A stretch of DNA of 64,000 nucleotides, from contig NW_004624734.1 in NCBI RefSeq assembly GCF_000247695.1, forward strand, positions 7,962,633 through 8,026,632. The letters run 5' to 3'. A program made the translations under genes and the position numbers. Positions 46,845 through 58,609 of this stretch are shown piece after piece (within the stretch, counting starts at the first letter, position 1; each line of letters opens with the position of its first letter). The DNA comes from Heterocephalus glaber (Eukaryota; Chordata; Mammalia; Rodentia; Bathyergidae). The notes below the pieces were generated by a model. The model was not told where the DNA came from. It did no database searches and saw only the letters and a program-made list of their open reading frames with translations.

Positions 46845-47089
46845 TTAAAATAGAATTTTTGTAACTTTCCCATTTTTTCCTAGGCGTTGTGGCAGAAACC
46901 CAGGCTGCTGAGGCCCGCTGTGTCCTGCGCAGAAACGGAAGCTGTGCGGTCACTCTGTCACTCTTTGCCCTTGCTGTTCTGCAAACCCCGGGGGGAGGCC
47001 TGGTGGCCCATGGTGGGTGCCAAGAAACACCTGATGCATTGAGCCGAACCCAGCACATCCTGGCCTCTGAACAGGAAATGCAGATTTTA

Positions 47090-47235
47090 GTTTTAATTCT
47101 AGCTCTGGGGACAACAGAACTGCCATGTAACACCTCCGAGGCTCAATGTCACCATCTGTCACTCGGGGATAATAAAATCTATTCCCTGGGCTGTGGGAAG
47201 AATTAACGAACTTGTACACAAGGCGCTCATGGCCA
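47090..47235 (+). repeat. MIR-like relic
   Basis: CTCCGAGGCTCAATGTCACC, CACTCGGGGATAATAAAATC and CTGTGGGAAGAATTAACGAA follow the MIR order. Confidence 0.6.
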
Positions 47236-47776
47236 GGGGTCTTTCCTGGTGGCAGTGCTGGTGGAAAATGAAGGGCTCGTTTGGAAGGAAGATTGGAGAT
47301 GTTGGGATGAGGGAGAGACTGGAGTCCTGGGTGTCCCCAAGGCCAGTCCTGGGAGGTTCCTGCTCCCGATGACACGGGCCACCGAGAGCATAAACGTGTA
47401 CAGGAGAGAGAAAGTGAGCGGAGTAACCTGGCACCGAGAGCTTGACCCAAACCCCGCGAAGTGTGCAGACTGTGAGAGCCAGGTGTGGCCAGGAAGAGGT
47501 CCCTCTCCAGCTATGTGACCCTGCACCACACCCACATGTCTCTCAGGCTGCTGGGGTGGAGGTTTTCATCAGCACAGATGGGATTTCGGTCTTTGGTTAA
47601 TCCTGCTGGGTGGACCACAGACTGATGGAGAGTTTCTGATCATCCAAACCCCAGGAATGAACAGTTGGGAGGGGAGGGCTGGGGGCTCACCAAGCTCAGC
47701 TCTGCCCGGGCTTGGGAGGTGGCTGCTCCTTGCTGTGTGCTCAGGGCTCCTGGTGCTGCACAGTGACACCCTCTGA

Positions 47777-47827
47777 GTGTGACCGTGTGTGTGCATGCGT
47801 GTGCATGTGTGTGTGCATGTGTGTGTG
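47777..47827. repeat. Interrupted (TG)n run
   Basis: TG repeats broken by CATG units. Confidence 0.85.
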
Positions 47828-48196
47828 AAATATTTTCAAGTGGGTTTTTTGTTAAATAGCAGCATTTCCCACATAATACAGATGCCTTCTAATCAACCTT
47901 TTTTGATAGACAAATCACAGTTGGGCTAGCAGTGAACTAGGTTTTCCTAGCAATCTGGGATAATCAGGAATCGTCCCCAGAGCACTTGGGGAGACCTGGT
48001 TTCTGCAGGCATCAGGCGGATGTGGAAAGGCTGGGGATCTGGGGAAAACCACCATGTTTACACCTTTATGCTTTTACATGGGATAGGTATAGGCATAGGC
48101 TCAGGTACGGGCATAAACAAAAGGTTGGGTGTGGGTAGAGATATAGATGTATTTAAGTCTATCATCCTTGGAGATCTGTTTTCATCTCATAACCTG

Positions 48197-48209
48197 CCAG
48201 TTTACTCAT
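48197..48209. repeat. Target-site duplication, left copy, of the SLC25A51 retrocopy
   Basis: CCAGTTTACTCAT lies next to the A tail (seen as poly-T on the plus strand). It is identical to 49542-49554 at the other end of the retrocopy. Confidence 0.9.
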
Positions 48210-49541
48210 CTTTTTTTTTTTCCTACTGAAACCTTTTATTCTGTTTTTGTTGATGCTCAGAGAAAACGGCTTACCCATAATTCACTGCGGCCTGGACTCA
48301 CTGACACCAACTTGTATTGGGGCCAATTTGAACCTAAGTCAAACTGCATTTTTCTCAGGTCTATTCAGTTGATACATGGCACTTCACTGGTGACTTTTTT
48401 CATATGATCTCTAACAAGAATTCAGAAGTTGCATTGATTGTGCCCCAAGAGATGACGGACTGATGATAATTCAGATGGGCACCCTGAAGAGGTTTGTCAG
48501 TTTCCTGTCCCGTTCTAGCCAGATTGTTTTGAAAGCCTTGGAGAAAGACCGAAACCCCACTGATCTGAGACTGTATGTGAGTTTTTACAACATTAACTCG
48601 AAAAAACAAGAACCCCAACATGGCACCCGATACACTTCCACAGATAAGGTCATTAACTGAATGAGCACCCTGAGTTGCTGCAGTAGGCAGATGCTCCTTT
48701 ATGGGACCTCAAAGGCCCCCAAAAAAGAACATTGCTGAATCCATTACGGAAAAGAATGGGCACCAAGCCTCGATAATACTCTCTAATTCCATGGCATTTC
48801 AGTGCCCTGAAGGCCTGATAAGTGTTTGTAAATTCATCATGATGCTTGTGGTCTTGAGGCAGTGTCTGAACTCTTTGCAATGGAGTGAACATGGCTTCTG
48901 TTGCCCCTGCAAGTATGGCAGCTGCACCACGGGTTGCGAACTCAGGAGCACTGAGGTGCTTATGGGAAAGGCAAGACAAATCCTCATACAGATCAAAGGT
49001 AAGTGCCAGGGTAGTTGTTTTCTGCATTAATGGGGGAAGGATTCCATGATACAAGTTTCGAAAGCCATCCATCCTCAACTGAAGTACTGCATCCTGGGTT
49101 GTGATTCCATAAAGCTGCTGCCGACAGAGGACCTTCTGAACTGGAGATGTGATTGCTGTCTTGCTGAATGCTGTGCAGCAGCCACACAAATAATGCTTCC
49201 TTTCTCCAGCACTGGTAACATGAGGTGATAGGTCTTGTTTTGAAGAAGTTAGGATTGGTGGCCTCTTCAAGAGCTCCTGAATCCATCAGGTTGCTTCTGA
49301 TCTCTCTTGTTCAGGAAGGATTTTTTAACCTGTGACATCAGCCGAGCTGTGCATTGTAGGGAATGACAGGTTTCTTAATTTCTTCTTTTGCTCCTGGTGT
49401 GTTAGGTTCTCTTTCCTGGAGTCAATTCTGATACCTGGATTTCTCATGGCCATAAGTGCCGGCCCCACACCCAGGGGCCGCCCACCTGCCCACAGGACAG
49501 TCTTTGAGCAAGCCTGCGCTCCCACAGGTGCAGACCTGGGC
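48210..49541 (-). pseudogene. SLC25A51P: Processed retrocopy of SLC25A51 (mitochondrial NAD+ carrier), frameshifted
   Basis: On the minus strand an ATG at 49286 starts MDSGALEE. After a frameshift the frame continues as [24 protein letters not shown], then [15 protein letters not shown] and [16 protein letters not shown]. After another shift near 48700 the end reads [25 protein letters not shown] (as separate blocks), with the stop near 48400. These match SLC25A51 (MCART1) along its whole length; that protein imports NAD+ into mitochondria. There are no introns. AATAAA (minus; 48235-48240) lies just before an 11-base A tail (48211-48221), and the direct repeat CCAGTTTACTCAT flanks the copy. 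About 250 bases of 5' UTR precede the ATG. At least two frameshifts break the frame, so it is a dead or non-coding copy made by L1 machinery. Confidence 0.93.
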
Positions 49542-49554
49542 CCAGTTTACTCAT
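49542..49554. repeat. Target-site duplication, right copy, of the SLC25A51 retrocopy
   Basis: CCAGTTTACTCAT is followed by TTTTAAAA, the preferred L1 endonuclease context. It marks the full 5' end of the inserted cDNA. Confidence 0.9.
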
Positions 49555-49570
49555 TTTAAAAGTGGGTTCA

Positions 49571-49720
49571 TAGTTGGGCACGGTGACACACATCTGTAAT
49601 TCCAGCACTCAGGAGGCTGAGACAGGAGGATCACCATGAGTACAAGGCCAGCCTGGGTTACATAGTGAGTCCAAGGCCAGCCTGAATTACATAGTGAGAC
49701 CTTGTCTCAAAAAAAAAAGA
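49571..49720 (+). repeat. B1 SINE just outside the SLC25A51 retrocopy
   Basis: GTTGGGCACGGTGACACACA through GAATTACATAGTGAGACC and an A tail. It begins about 17 bases past the retrocopy's right target duplication. Confidence 0.93.
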
Positions 49721-50598
49721 GCAAAAATGTTCATTATAGTCTCTATTTTATGGAATTATTGTGAGAATTGAACAAGACACTATAATTGAAAATTCTGGGC
49801 ATAGTTATCTTTCATCTTTCATGCGTTTTTCAAACTTTTCTCGGTTATTTGTTCAGCTTCCTCTTCCTGGTGAACTTTAGAATCATTTTGTCAACAGATT
49901 CTTTTTTTAACTTTTGCTTGCCTGTGCACATTGGAGGCATTGAAGAATGGCTGCAATTTCCCAGCACTGGGAAACACAGGCTCATTGGGCAGGAGACGCT
50001 TCTGGCGCCACCTGACCTTCCTCTCTGATGGCCTGGGCAGTGGTTGAGACCGTGCTGGGACTGGGAGCCCTGATCCTCCCCCCCGCCTGCCCTGGGCAGT
50101 GGCTTCCGGCTTTGGCTCTGGAAGGCCTTGGGGAAGGCCTCCGCGAATGCAGGGGAGGCCGCGAGTGTTTGCCTTCTGGGGGGAACAGCATCCTCTGCAA
50201 CATCCAGAGCCAGGATTTGTCTCTGAGCCCATGGATTCTCAGGCCCTGTTGCTATCTGTCGCCTCCCACTGCTTGTCACGTGCATTTGTCCTGTAAGGGA
50301 AGAACGGAGACCGAGCATCAGAGCACCTTCGCCACTTCCCAGGGTGATCACAGCGAGTCGTTGATGCTTCGTGCCTTACCAAAGGCAGAGGTAACCCACA
50401 CTTCCACTGGGCTGGGACAGGGCCACGTGGGGAGCCTAGGGTTGGGGGTGACCCCCGATCTGCTCTTTCACTGTGCCCTACTTTGCGCCTGGCATCCACT
50501 GTGTCCCTGGGGAGAGAGAGAGAGAAAGATGCTAGGTGGTGACATGGACTCTAAGGGGTGTGCGGAGAGCAGAGTCACCAGAACTCCTGTTTGGCCCT

Positions 50599-50739
50599 TC
50601 CTCCTCCTCCTCCTCCTCCTCCTCCTCCTCCTCCTCCTCCTCCTCCTCCTCCTCCTCCTCCCCTTCCTCCTCCTTCTTCTTCCCCCCCTCCTCCTCCTCC
50701 TCCTCCTCCTCCTCCTCCTCCTCCTTCTCCTCCTCCTCT
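50599..50739. repeat. (CCT)n microsatellite, about 140 bases
   Basis: A polypyrimidine tract of CTC units on the plus strand with a central CTTCTTCTTCCCCCC interruption. It produces artificial poly-Leu, poly-Ser, poly-Pro and poly-Glu reading frames. Confidence 0.98.
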
Positions 50740-51670
50740 AGCAGTTGTGCTCTTGGCCTCCACAACCAAGGCTAGGGACATCACGGGCCTGGCCAGAGGC
50801 TCAGCGGGGATTCCCTGTAGCCCGGGTCGGCAGCTTCCCTCACACAACACACTGGGTGGCAAGAAGGGGTGCAGGCCACACCCCAGCCAGAGCCCTGACC
50901 CTACTGCAGAAAGCAGGGACTATGGAGGACACCCCGGGTTGGGGCAGAGCGGGGAGCCTTTCCCCTTTGCTCAGGTTCAGCACTCCTTTGCTGGGCTCAG
51001 GCCCCAAACTGCAGAGACAGAAAAGCACATGTCCCAGGCACCGGGCACTCAGCCTGATCTGGGTGTCAAGGCCAAGGTTCCTCACTTTGTCATTGTTGAC
51101 TTCAGGGTAAACACAGGTGGTCCTCACAGGCCTCTGCTCAGCTGCTCCGTGCCACCCACCCTGACCCCCATGTACCCTCCTCCCTGAAATCTGTGTCCTT
51201 GGGATTCCCTGTTTGCTACCCAACTCCCCACAGGGACAGGGATCCCCAAGGGCAGGGACGTGGGTCCTGCTCACTGCTATGTGCTATGCTGGGCACCAGG
51301 AGGGGAGGACCACTGTGGGGCACAGGCAGTGCTATTTTCTCAGTGCTCATTCTCTCTCCACAGCCCCTCATTCTTCCAGTCTCACCTGGGGCTGCTCCCA
51401 GCTCTCTGCTCCTAATGCTACCGACAGCAGAGGTTTGAACACCTCCCCATGCAGGAGAAAACCTGCAGCGGTTCTGATGCAGCCTCTGGTGCACTGGGTC
51501 CATCTCGTTAGGATGGTGGTGCACTCCAAGTGTCTGTGTGTCATCAGCAACCCCAACACCCCCTCCCCACCATATACACCCAAACCAAGAAGTGTCTGTG
51601 CACAGTCTTCATGGAGCACACTTCAGGAATGCACATCGTAATAAGCTGTGGTTTATTAGGCATCATGAAC

Positions 51671-51987
51671 GGATAGATGGATGGATGAATGGATGAGTGG
51701 ATGGGTAGATGAGTGGACAGATAGGTGGATGCATGTATGGATGGATAGATAAGTGGATAGATTGATGGACGGGTTGATGGGTAGATGGGTGGATACATGG
51801 ATGGTTAGGTAGATACAAAAATGAATGGATGGATGGATGGATAGATGGATGCACAGATGGATGAATGGGTAGATGCATACATAAATAGATGGATGGATGA
51901 TTAGGTAGATGCATAGATGAATAGAGGGATAGATGGATGGGCAGATGCAGAGATGAATGGATGGAGGGATGGATAGATGGATGGATG
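51671..51987. repeat. Imperfect (GATG/GATA)n tandem repeat, about 317 bases
   Basis: Units of GGAT, GATG, GATA and AATG in phase for about 80 repeats. Antisense it reads as His-Pro-Ser-Ile repeats, which is not a gene. Confidence 0.98.
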
Positions 51988-52084
51988 TGAGTTCCATGAC
52001 TCTTTATTAAAGGACAGAGACCTATGTGCCTCAGTGAAAATATGGCTCTCATTCCCTTGAAACCCCCCCTGGTGTGGCCAGGCA

Positions 52085-52300
52085 TCTCTATGGCCTACTC
52101 ATTCATTCATTGAACTCGTTCTGTACATACTGAGCACTTAGTAAGGACCAGTCATTGTGAGAAGTAGAAAGTGCATAGAAACAATGGGCCCTGCATCAGT
52201 AGAGTGTATGTTACAGTGAGGGAGATAATAATCCGAGTCAGCAAATATTTAACCACAAACCATCAGTGCTGTGACAAGGATCATGGTGAGAGAACGACTT
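52085..52300 (+). repeat. Ancient mammalian-wide repeat relic (L2/MIR age)
   Basis: CATTCATTCATTGAACTCGT, CTGAGCACTTAGTAAGGACC and GTTACAGTGAGGGAGATAAT match the widely seen old pattern of an exhausted LINE/SINE relic. The family was not fixed. Confidence 0.5.
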
Positions 52301-54402
52301 GGACGTTCAGTGGAGTGGGCTTGGGGGACTGTGGCCCAGCTGCCATTCACCCAGATCCATATGCGATCCCAAGGGAGCCCACTCAACCACAGGGCCATGA
52401 GAGATGAACATTTTAAATGTAAGCCTGGATTGTAGGCTCCTTTGTTACACTGAAATGAATGAGCAGAAAAGAAATGAACCCCGGAATACGAGCAACTCCT
52501 GCATGTGGATGGGTGTCGGGTGGGAGCCCAAGAACTTCAGGAGGCAGAAGTGAAGGTTTGGAGGGTGGTGAAGACAGTTAGTCGAGACCGGAGGAGAGGA
52601 GACTCGATCTGCAAGCAGCAGTGCGAGTAGTGAGACGGTCGTGTGCGTCAGCATGAGGCATGGACATGGTGCCCACGAGCTGTGGGTCTGGTAGAGGTCC
52701 CCAGGCGGATGCTCACAGCGCTGCTTCTTAGCTGAGTATGACAAACATCCTGACTATAGAGAGGTGAGCTCTAAGAAGTAACTGTTCAGTTTTAAAATAG
52801 AATTTAGAAATTATACAAAGAGCTTAGGATGATCCTTCCAAATGGCAATGTGTTCTCAAAATAAAAATCAGCCTCATGGTGAAGATCAAATCCAGGAAGA
52901 GGCCAATAAAACGCGATATGGCAGGGAAGAATGGAGCTGCAGGTGCAGCTACAGACCCTTAAAGGTCTTAGAGGACTCTAAAGCTGTTCCATGTAGACTT
53001 CCCTGCTAGACAAGACTTTTAAAAAATTGTAAGGAGTGATTATTTTCTTGGTAACTTTTGGTGGACAACAGGGCCTTTAAGAATCTTAACCATGTTGTCC
53101 CACGGTATCTCCAGGGCAGCCCACAGTAGAGAAGGGTATATCTTAGAAAGAAATGTGGGCTTATCATTTGATAATAGGAAACCCCCACAAAACTTAAAGA
53201 CAATGTATCAGCTTGGATGGAAGGGACAAAGATGGTTCAAAATGACAAAAGGACCTTGGACTGGAATGTAGTAGAAGCAGGAGACACTGTTTGAGCTACT
53301 TGACTGTATACATGGGCCATGTCTTATGAGAGAGAATGAATGACCCAGTGTCACAAAGAGGCACCTTCCAGGCAGGCCTGAGCTTTCTTCAAGGAACTGT
53401 TGGTGTTAACCCAGCTGACTTTCAGAACTGCCCTGGACCAGAGTTGCCCCTGCTCTGCTCCTTCCTTGCACCCCTGCTGCCCTCCCTGTGCCCCATCTTG
53501 AATGGGATGTGACTTTGCTCATCCTTTGTGCATCTCACCATTGTAGATGGAGTAGGAAAATGGGAGACAGCATTGTCTTTCTAATGTTCAGGCCTTTAGA
53601 TGGGGAGGAACTGTGCTTGGGGAGCTGGATCCAGAGGAGCCTCATCCACACCTGAACCTGATTTATGTGATGAGGTCCTGGGCCTTGAGCCTGCAGTGGA
53701 AGCCATGGTGGGAAGTAAGTTAGGGTGCCCAGGAAAGGGGTCCCCACATTTCCCATGAGAAAGGGATGCACCACGTTTTGGCTGGAGGCTGAGGGATGTT
53801 AGCTCGTCTTGAAAGATGGTCTCCATTCATGACTTTTTGTCCTGGGTGCGTGTACAACTTTCTGTTCAAAAGCAGAGCCTGGCTTCCCGACTCCTCGAAT
53901 CCAGCTTGTGGCTTGAGGATGGTACCCAATGCTAGGTCACAGGAGGCCTTAGGCTGCTGCCTGGGTCTCCTGGAAAGCTTGCTCCTAGTACACTGCCTTG
54001 GGGAATCCCGCTGTTGCGCTGAGATAGCCCCAGGCCCCCAGAAAGGCCACCAAGGGACTGGAGCATTCAGGAGCCCAGATGGGGACTTCCTGTCCTTTTC
54101 CACATAGGGCCGCGCGTGACAATCTACTGTTCTAAGCCACTGCATTTCATGGTGGTTTGATGTAGCAACAGACGACTGGAGTGTCTGGTTTGGTGTCACA
54201 TGGAATCACATTTCCTAGGTGCGTTGCCTTTGCAGTTCTTGGTAGTTTGGGCCAAGAGGAGGTCCTAGGGGCAATCTGAAGATGGGAGGAAGGAGGAAGC
54301 CAGGGTACTTTCTTCTGTCTCTGTTTTGGGTGACATTTCTTTCTCTCCTTTTCTTTCTTTCTTGCTTGCTTGCTTTCTTTCCTTGTCTTTGTTTTTTGTT
54401 TT
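52300..54402. other. Plain sequence between tandem repeats and SINEs
   Basis: Nothing certain is seen. The segment near 54105-54180 (TTCTAAGCCACTGCATTTC and on) looks like the tail of an old MLT1-type LTR. A pyrimidine-rich patch of repeated TTTCTTTC and GCTTGCTT lies at about 54335-54400. Confidence 0.5.
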
Positions 54403-54487
54403 TTGTTTTTTTTGGTACTGGGGATCCAACTTGGGTCCTTGTGCTTGCAAGGCAGGTGGTGGAACCACTGAGCTAAATCCCCGGCCT
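54403..54487 (-). repeat. ID SINE, minus strand
   Basis: TTTTTTTTGGTACTGGGGAT through GAGCTAAATCCCCGGCC. Confidence 0.93.
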
Positions 54488-54609
54488 TTTTTTGGTTTTT
54501 TGAGGCAGGGTCTTGCTGTGTAGTTCAGGCTGGCCTTGAACTCAGGACAAGCTTCCAGTCTCGGCCTCCCAAGTGCTGGGGTGACAGGCGTGCACCACCA
54601 CGCCTGGCC
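54488..54609 (-). repeat. B1 SINE, minus strand
   Basis: TTTTTTGAGGCAGGGTCTTG through GTGCACCACCACGCCTGG, abutting the ID. Confidence 0.92.
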
Positions 54610-54664
54610 TGGTGGCATCTCTTTTAAAGGCTACATCTGGTCCTTGGCTCTGCCTCTCCTAAGC

Positions 54665-54975
54665 TGCTGTAGTATAATTGGAAACTTGAAACTCAGTGCA
54701 ACAGGGCTGAGGGGTGGGGCTTAGGTGGAGATGTTTAGGTCACAGGTCACGAGAGATCCCGGCTCATGACTGGATGAAGGCTGGTTATAGAAGGGCTAAA
54801 GGCTGCAAGTTCAGTCTTCTGCCTTGGGATGACACAGCACACAGGTCCTCATCAGATACGGGGACCTCCAAGCTTCCAGAACTGTAAGAAAGAAATCTCT
54901 GTTCTTTGTAAATTACCCAGCCTCGGGCCTTCTGTTATAGCAGCATGGACCGAATCCTGCCTCTCTGGCCCCAGC
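54665..54975 (+). repeat. MaLR-type LTR relic (MST/MLT-like)
   Basis: AGGGCTGAGGGGTGGGGCTT, CTTCCAGAACTGTAAGAAAG and GTAAATTACCCAGCCTCGGG appear in LTR order. Confidence 0.65.
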
Positions 54976-55199
54976 CCCCAGGGGAAGCCTTTGTTATATC
55001 CTAGCTCCTGCTAGACTTCCAGGTTTTGGTTTCTGGTAAATGTCTGTTATCTGTCCAGGCCCAGGTGTGGCAGTGGCCCCCTGTCATTGCTGCACTGATT
55101 GTCCTTTTAGGTTTCTCAACATTTCCATCAACTATATAACCAGTTTCTGGTATTTAACTTCTATTAGAAATGCCCGCCGTGCTCTGTTTTCCTACCTGG

Positions 55200-55780
55200 A
55201 CCTTAAATGATCCAGCACATGAGAGGATAACATGGTACAGTCTAGCAGGCAAGGGAAGGCTTCTCCGAAGAAGGGATGCTTGAGCTGGTATTGGATTAGA
55301 GAGTAGGATTTCTGTCTAGATGAGATATGAATGGTCCAAGGGAAAGGGATATGGACATATTCAAAGCGCTAGGGAAAAATGGACAATGTGGCCATGTCAC
55401 AAAGCAACTGAGATGGGGAATTCATGAGACAAGGCTGGAGGACTTTGTAGGGCTAAATCAGGGGCCCTTGGGTTTTCAGGCTTATTAGAATGACCTGGAG
55501 ATTAAAAAAAATAATAACTGGGACCAGACAACTGATGCCCAGAGCTCATCCCAGGTTCTGAACTGAACTGGAATCTCTTGAGGTGGGGCCAATATGATGA
55601 TCATATGCAGTCAGGGTTGAGAACATGGGGTGGGACCCCAAAAGGCCCTTGCAAGCCATGGCCTTCATTCTGATCAACTGGAAGATCCAGAAGGTGGTGG
55701 ATGCTGGCTCTCTGGTTGTAGAGTGGGGAAGTCATTGGCATGGTCAGGAATGAAGGTAGGAAAACCTGCAGGGCTATGGT
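55200..55780 (+). repeat. Ancient repeat relic, family not assigned
   Basis: GGCAAGGGAAGGCTTCTCCG, GATGCTTGAGCTGGTATTGG and the later AGGACTTTGTAGGGC resemble the long old element also seen near 3590-4050. Confidence 0.35.
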
Positions 55781-57282
55781 AGTGGCTCGTGGAGAACAGA
55801 TGTTGGTGATGGGGATGGATAACCTAGATGGTTGGGTACTTGTTGTCGAGATCTTTTAGAATGACCGTGCTCAGTCCTTACACTCTGCCATCTTGCTTCA
55901 GATTTTCCTATCCCTGTGGGTTCTCTCCAACTGTGCACTGTGCCCTTGTATCCTTCTGCCCCATAGCTTCCTGTCTACAACCCTTCCCCGGACTCACTAC
56001 TCTTCCTTCTGGGTAAGGGGTTCAGCCCTGCCACCTCCCTCACTTCAGGGAACGATTTTGGCACAATCTAGGACTCCAAACTCCTTAGCCCTGAATTCTA
56101 AATTTTAATTGTATTTGGCAGCTTTACTCAGAAGTGTGAAGTATGTGGAATTAGAACTTTGGCCAGAGACCTTCAGAGTTTGGAGATGGCCTCTTCCAAA
56201 CCCTGACCTTCATAATCAGAGAAGAAACATGGAGAGTTTAGAGGCCAGCCCCAGCTTAAGACCTCTGCTTCCAGAAACTTCCTTCACACTTACTGTCCTA
56301 GTGATTCACGGACCCTGAATTTGTACACATTCTGCCTAACTTTATCACAAGCTCTGGAGACCTCATCCCACACTGGGCCATAATTATCACAATATTGTCC
56401 CAAGGATAATCTTTTATACATTTAAAGGAATGCATTTTCATTTTCCCCGCTCTTTGAATCCAGTTTCCACGGAGCCACTTGCTCCAGGGGAGCCAGAGGG
56501 CTTAGTGCCTCGAGACAGGAGAGGCTTTACAAGTCCTGGGTTTGCAAGCTTGAGGAGAGAGCATGGGCAGGATTCCTTCATCTCCCTCCTTAGCACATCA
56601 AGGGTGAAGCCCAGAGGCTCAGAGAGCTCCCCTGTGGACGATGTAAGAGGGCCTCTCTGAGGATGGAGTCAGAGAGCAGGAGGTCTGGAAGGAAGCGATG
56701 AAAGTAGCTGGCCATGGGGGTCTGGAGAATTGCGGGAGAGAAAAAGAAGGGGTGTGAGTTGGAAAGCTGCAGAGTCATGAAACTGCTGTTTGATTTTCCT
56801 TACTGGGCCCGGGGCTGGAAGACAGGGAGAATGAGGCACCCAAAGCTGTCCTAAAGGAACATATTGTTTGTTGACTGCTCCTTTGAGGCACCAGGAGGTT
56901 CAGCATAGTGGGGATCCTCATTACAGATTTCTCCTGAGTGGTGCAGAGGCAGAATGGACTCAGGCCAGTGGGCTGGGTGCTGACAGCAGCCACAGGCAGT
57001 CCAGGAGCAATGGTGCCCCTTGAACAAGCCCCAAGATGAGATCGTGAGTCACCCTGGTCACCAGGAACTTTAGTGCTAGAGGTGACACTAGAGACCTATG
57101 AATGCCAGGGCCTTTCCTCTCCCAACACCTTGGGGATGTATTTGCCCCTCTCCCCTCTTACCAGACACTTTAGGGGACAGACAGGTGGCAGAGGCAGGAG
57201 GAAGGGACCTAAGTAGGCCTAGGAAACTCTCTGAAGGCTCAGGTCTGGGAATACTTAAATAGGATCTAAATAATATTTTGGG

Positions 57283-57370
57283 GAACTGGGGATGTAGCTC
57301 ATTGGTAGAGGATTTGTCTAGCACCTATGAGTCCTTGGGTTCTATCCCTAGCACTGCAAAAACAAAACTA
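57283..57370 (+). repeat. ID SINE
   Basis: ACTGGGGATGTAGCTCATTG with GGGTTCTATCCCTAGCACTG and an A-rich tail. Confidence 0.88.
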
Positions 57371-57489
57371 AGAATATTATCACCTCCTAACCAGTTGGTG
57401 GGAGGTCAGGGAAAGACTAGGTGTGTTCCAGATTGAATAAGTAAATGCACCTTTTTCTGTCCATCTTGATTGCATTAAATGTGGGACTT

Positions 57490-57855
57490 GCTATGGTTAG
57501 AGTATACCCTCCAAATTTTCATGTGTTGGAAACTTAACCCCAGACTCAGTTGTTTATGGTGTTTGCAGGTGGGACCTTTAGGACATAATTAGGAGCAGAT
57601 GAGGCCACAAGGTGTGGCCCCCATGATCACATTAGTGGCCTTAGACAAAGAGGGAGGGAGGATCAGAGCTAGCAGCTTGCTGTGTCTCACCATGTGGTGC
57701 CCTCTGCCATGTTATAATACAGCAAGAAGGGCCTTGCCAGATGTAGCCTTTGGACTTCCTGACCTCCAGAACCATAAGTGAAACAAATTTCTATTCTTTA
57801 TCAATTATCCAGGCTGTGATATTTTGTTATAGTGACAGAGAATGGACTAACACCC
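57490..57855 (+). repeat. MaLR LTR (MST/MLT1-like), nearly complete
   Basis: GCTATGGTTAGAGTATACCC, TTCATGTGTTGGAAACTTAA, AGCAAGAAGGGCCTTGCCAG and AACCATAAGTGAAACAAAT, ending TAGTGACAGAGAATGGACTA. The order and roughly 365-base length fit a solo LTR. Confidence 0.85.
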
Positions 57856-58267
57856 TGATTTGATAACGATCATGCATTAAGCACCTATTTTGTTCTGGAT
57901 TCTGTGCTAGCACTTGATAGCTCACTGCAGTGCCTGACTACTAAGTAGACTCACTGAGCTAACTGTCATTGTTACTAATATTGTCACTCTGATGTTTTAT
58001 TCCACCTGGCAACTCTGTACAGTAGATATTGTCATCCAGTCTTACTGAGCAGGAAAACATGATCCAAGGGACTTGTTCAAGGTCAAACATTTTAATCACT
58101 GGCAACATGACAGCTAAAAATACTTATTTACCTTATTTTTTCCATTTCAAGGATACACCATTATTTATGTACCACTAAACAAGAACAACAGATAGCTATT
58201 AAACTGCAAGATAGTGTTTCCTTTGTATTTAGAATTTTTGTTGTAAACTTACTGAAAGAACTCCTTG

Positions 58268-58425
58268 AAGCCAGGCATGGTGACACACACCTGTCTTCCC
58301 AGCACTCTGGGAGGCTGAACAGGGAGGATGAGAGGTTTGAGTCCAGCCTGGGCAATTCAGTGAGACCCTGTTTCAAAACAGAAAAAGTAAAGAAAAGGGT
58401 TGGGGATGTAGCTCAGTGTGAAGGC
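58268..58425 (+). repeat. B1-ID dimeric SINE
   Basis: GCCAGGCATGGTGACACACA, then GGGTTGGGGATGTAGCTCAG; the ID part is cut short. Confidence 0.88.
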
Positions 58426-58609
58426 AAAAAACAAACACTTTTGATTTTATTTAGTCTTGGACTTTGATCACATGTTATTCTTTTGCATACATGGAAAAGA
58501 AACTGTAAATGGAATGAATTGGTTAACAATTCCTAAAATTTCTTCATATTCAGGACTTTGATTCTTTTAAATCACTTTTCAGCGCAGAGTCATAGATATC
58601 CTCGGTGCA

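Larger units (their letters stand above)
32976..48196. other. Intergenic region downstream of GLRX5, no gene recognised
   Basis: No coding exon or RNA gene was recognised apart from the repeats and candidate CTCF sites listed. Plain stretches of more than 300 bases include 33430-34500, 34549-35014, 37391-37889, 38031-38845, 39766-41529, 42246-43215, 45000-45730 and 47236-48196. The segment 42600-42960 is mildly CpG-rich without an identifiable promoter. Confidence 0.7.

Noticed and set aside
50028..50741. 237-residue open frame ending in a leucine run
   Set aside because: The C-terminal third is the (CCT)n microsatellite and the rest has no family similarity.
51671..51987. CRISPR-like array of repeats
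   Set aside because: Units are contiguous 4-base repeats without spacers, in a mammalian genome.
51544..52085. Repetitive His-Pro-Ser-Ile protein-like frames on the minus strand
   Set aside because: Direct translation of the (GATG)n tandem repeat in several frames at once; not a coding signature.
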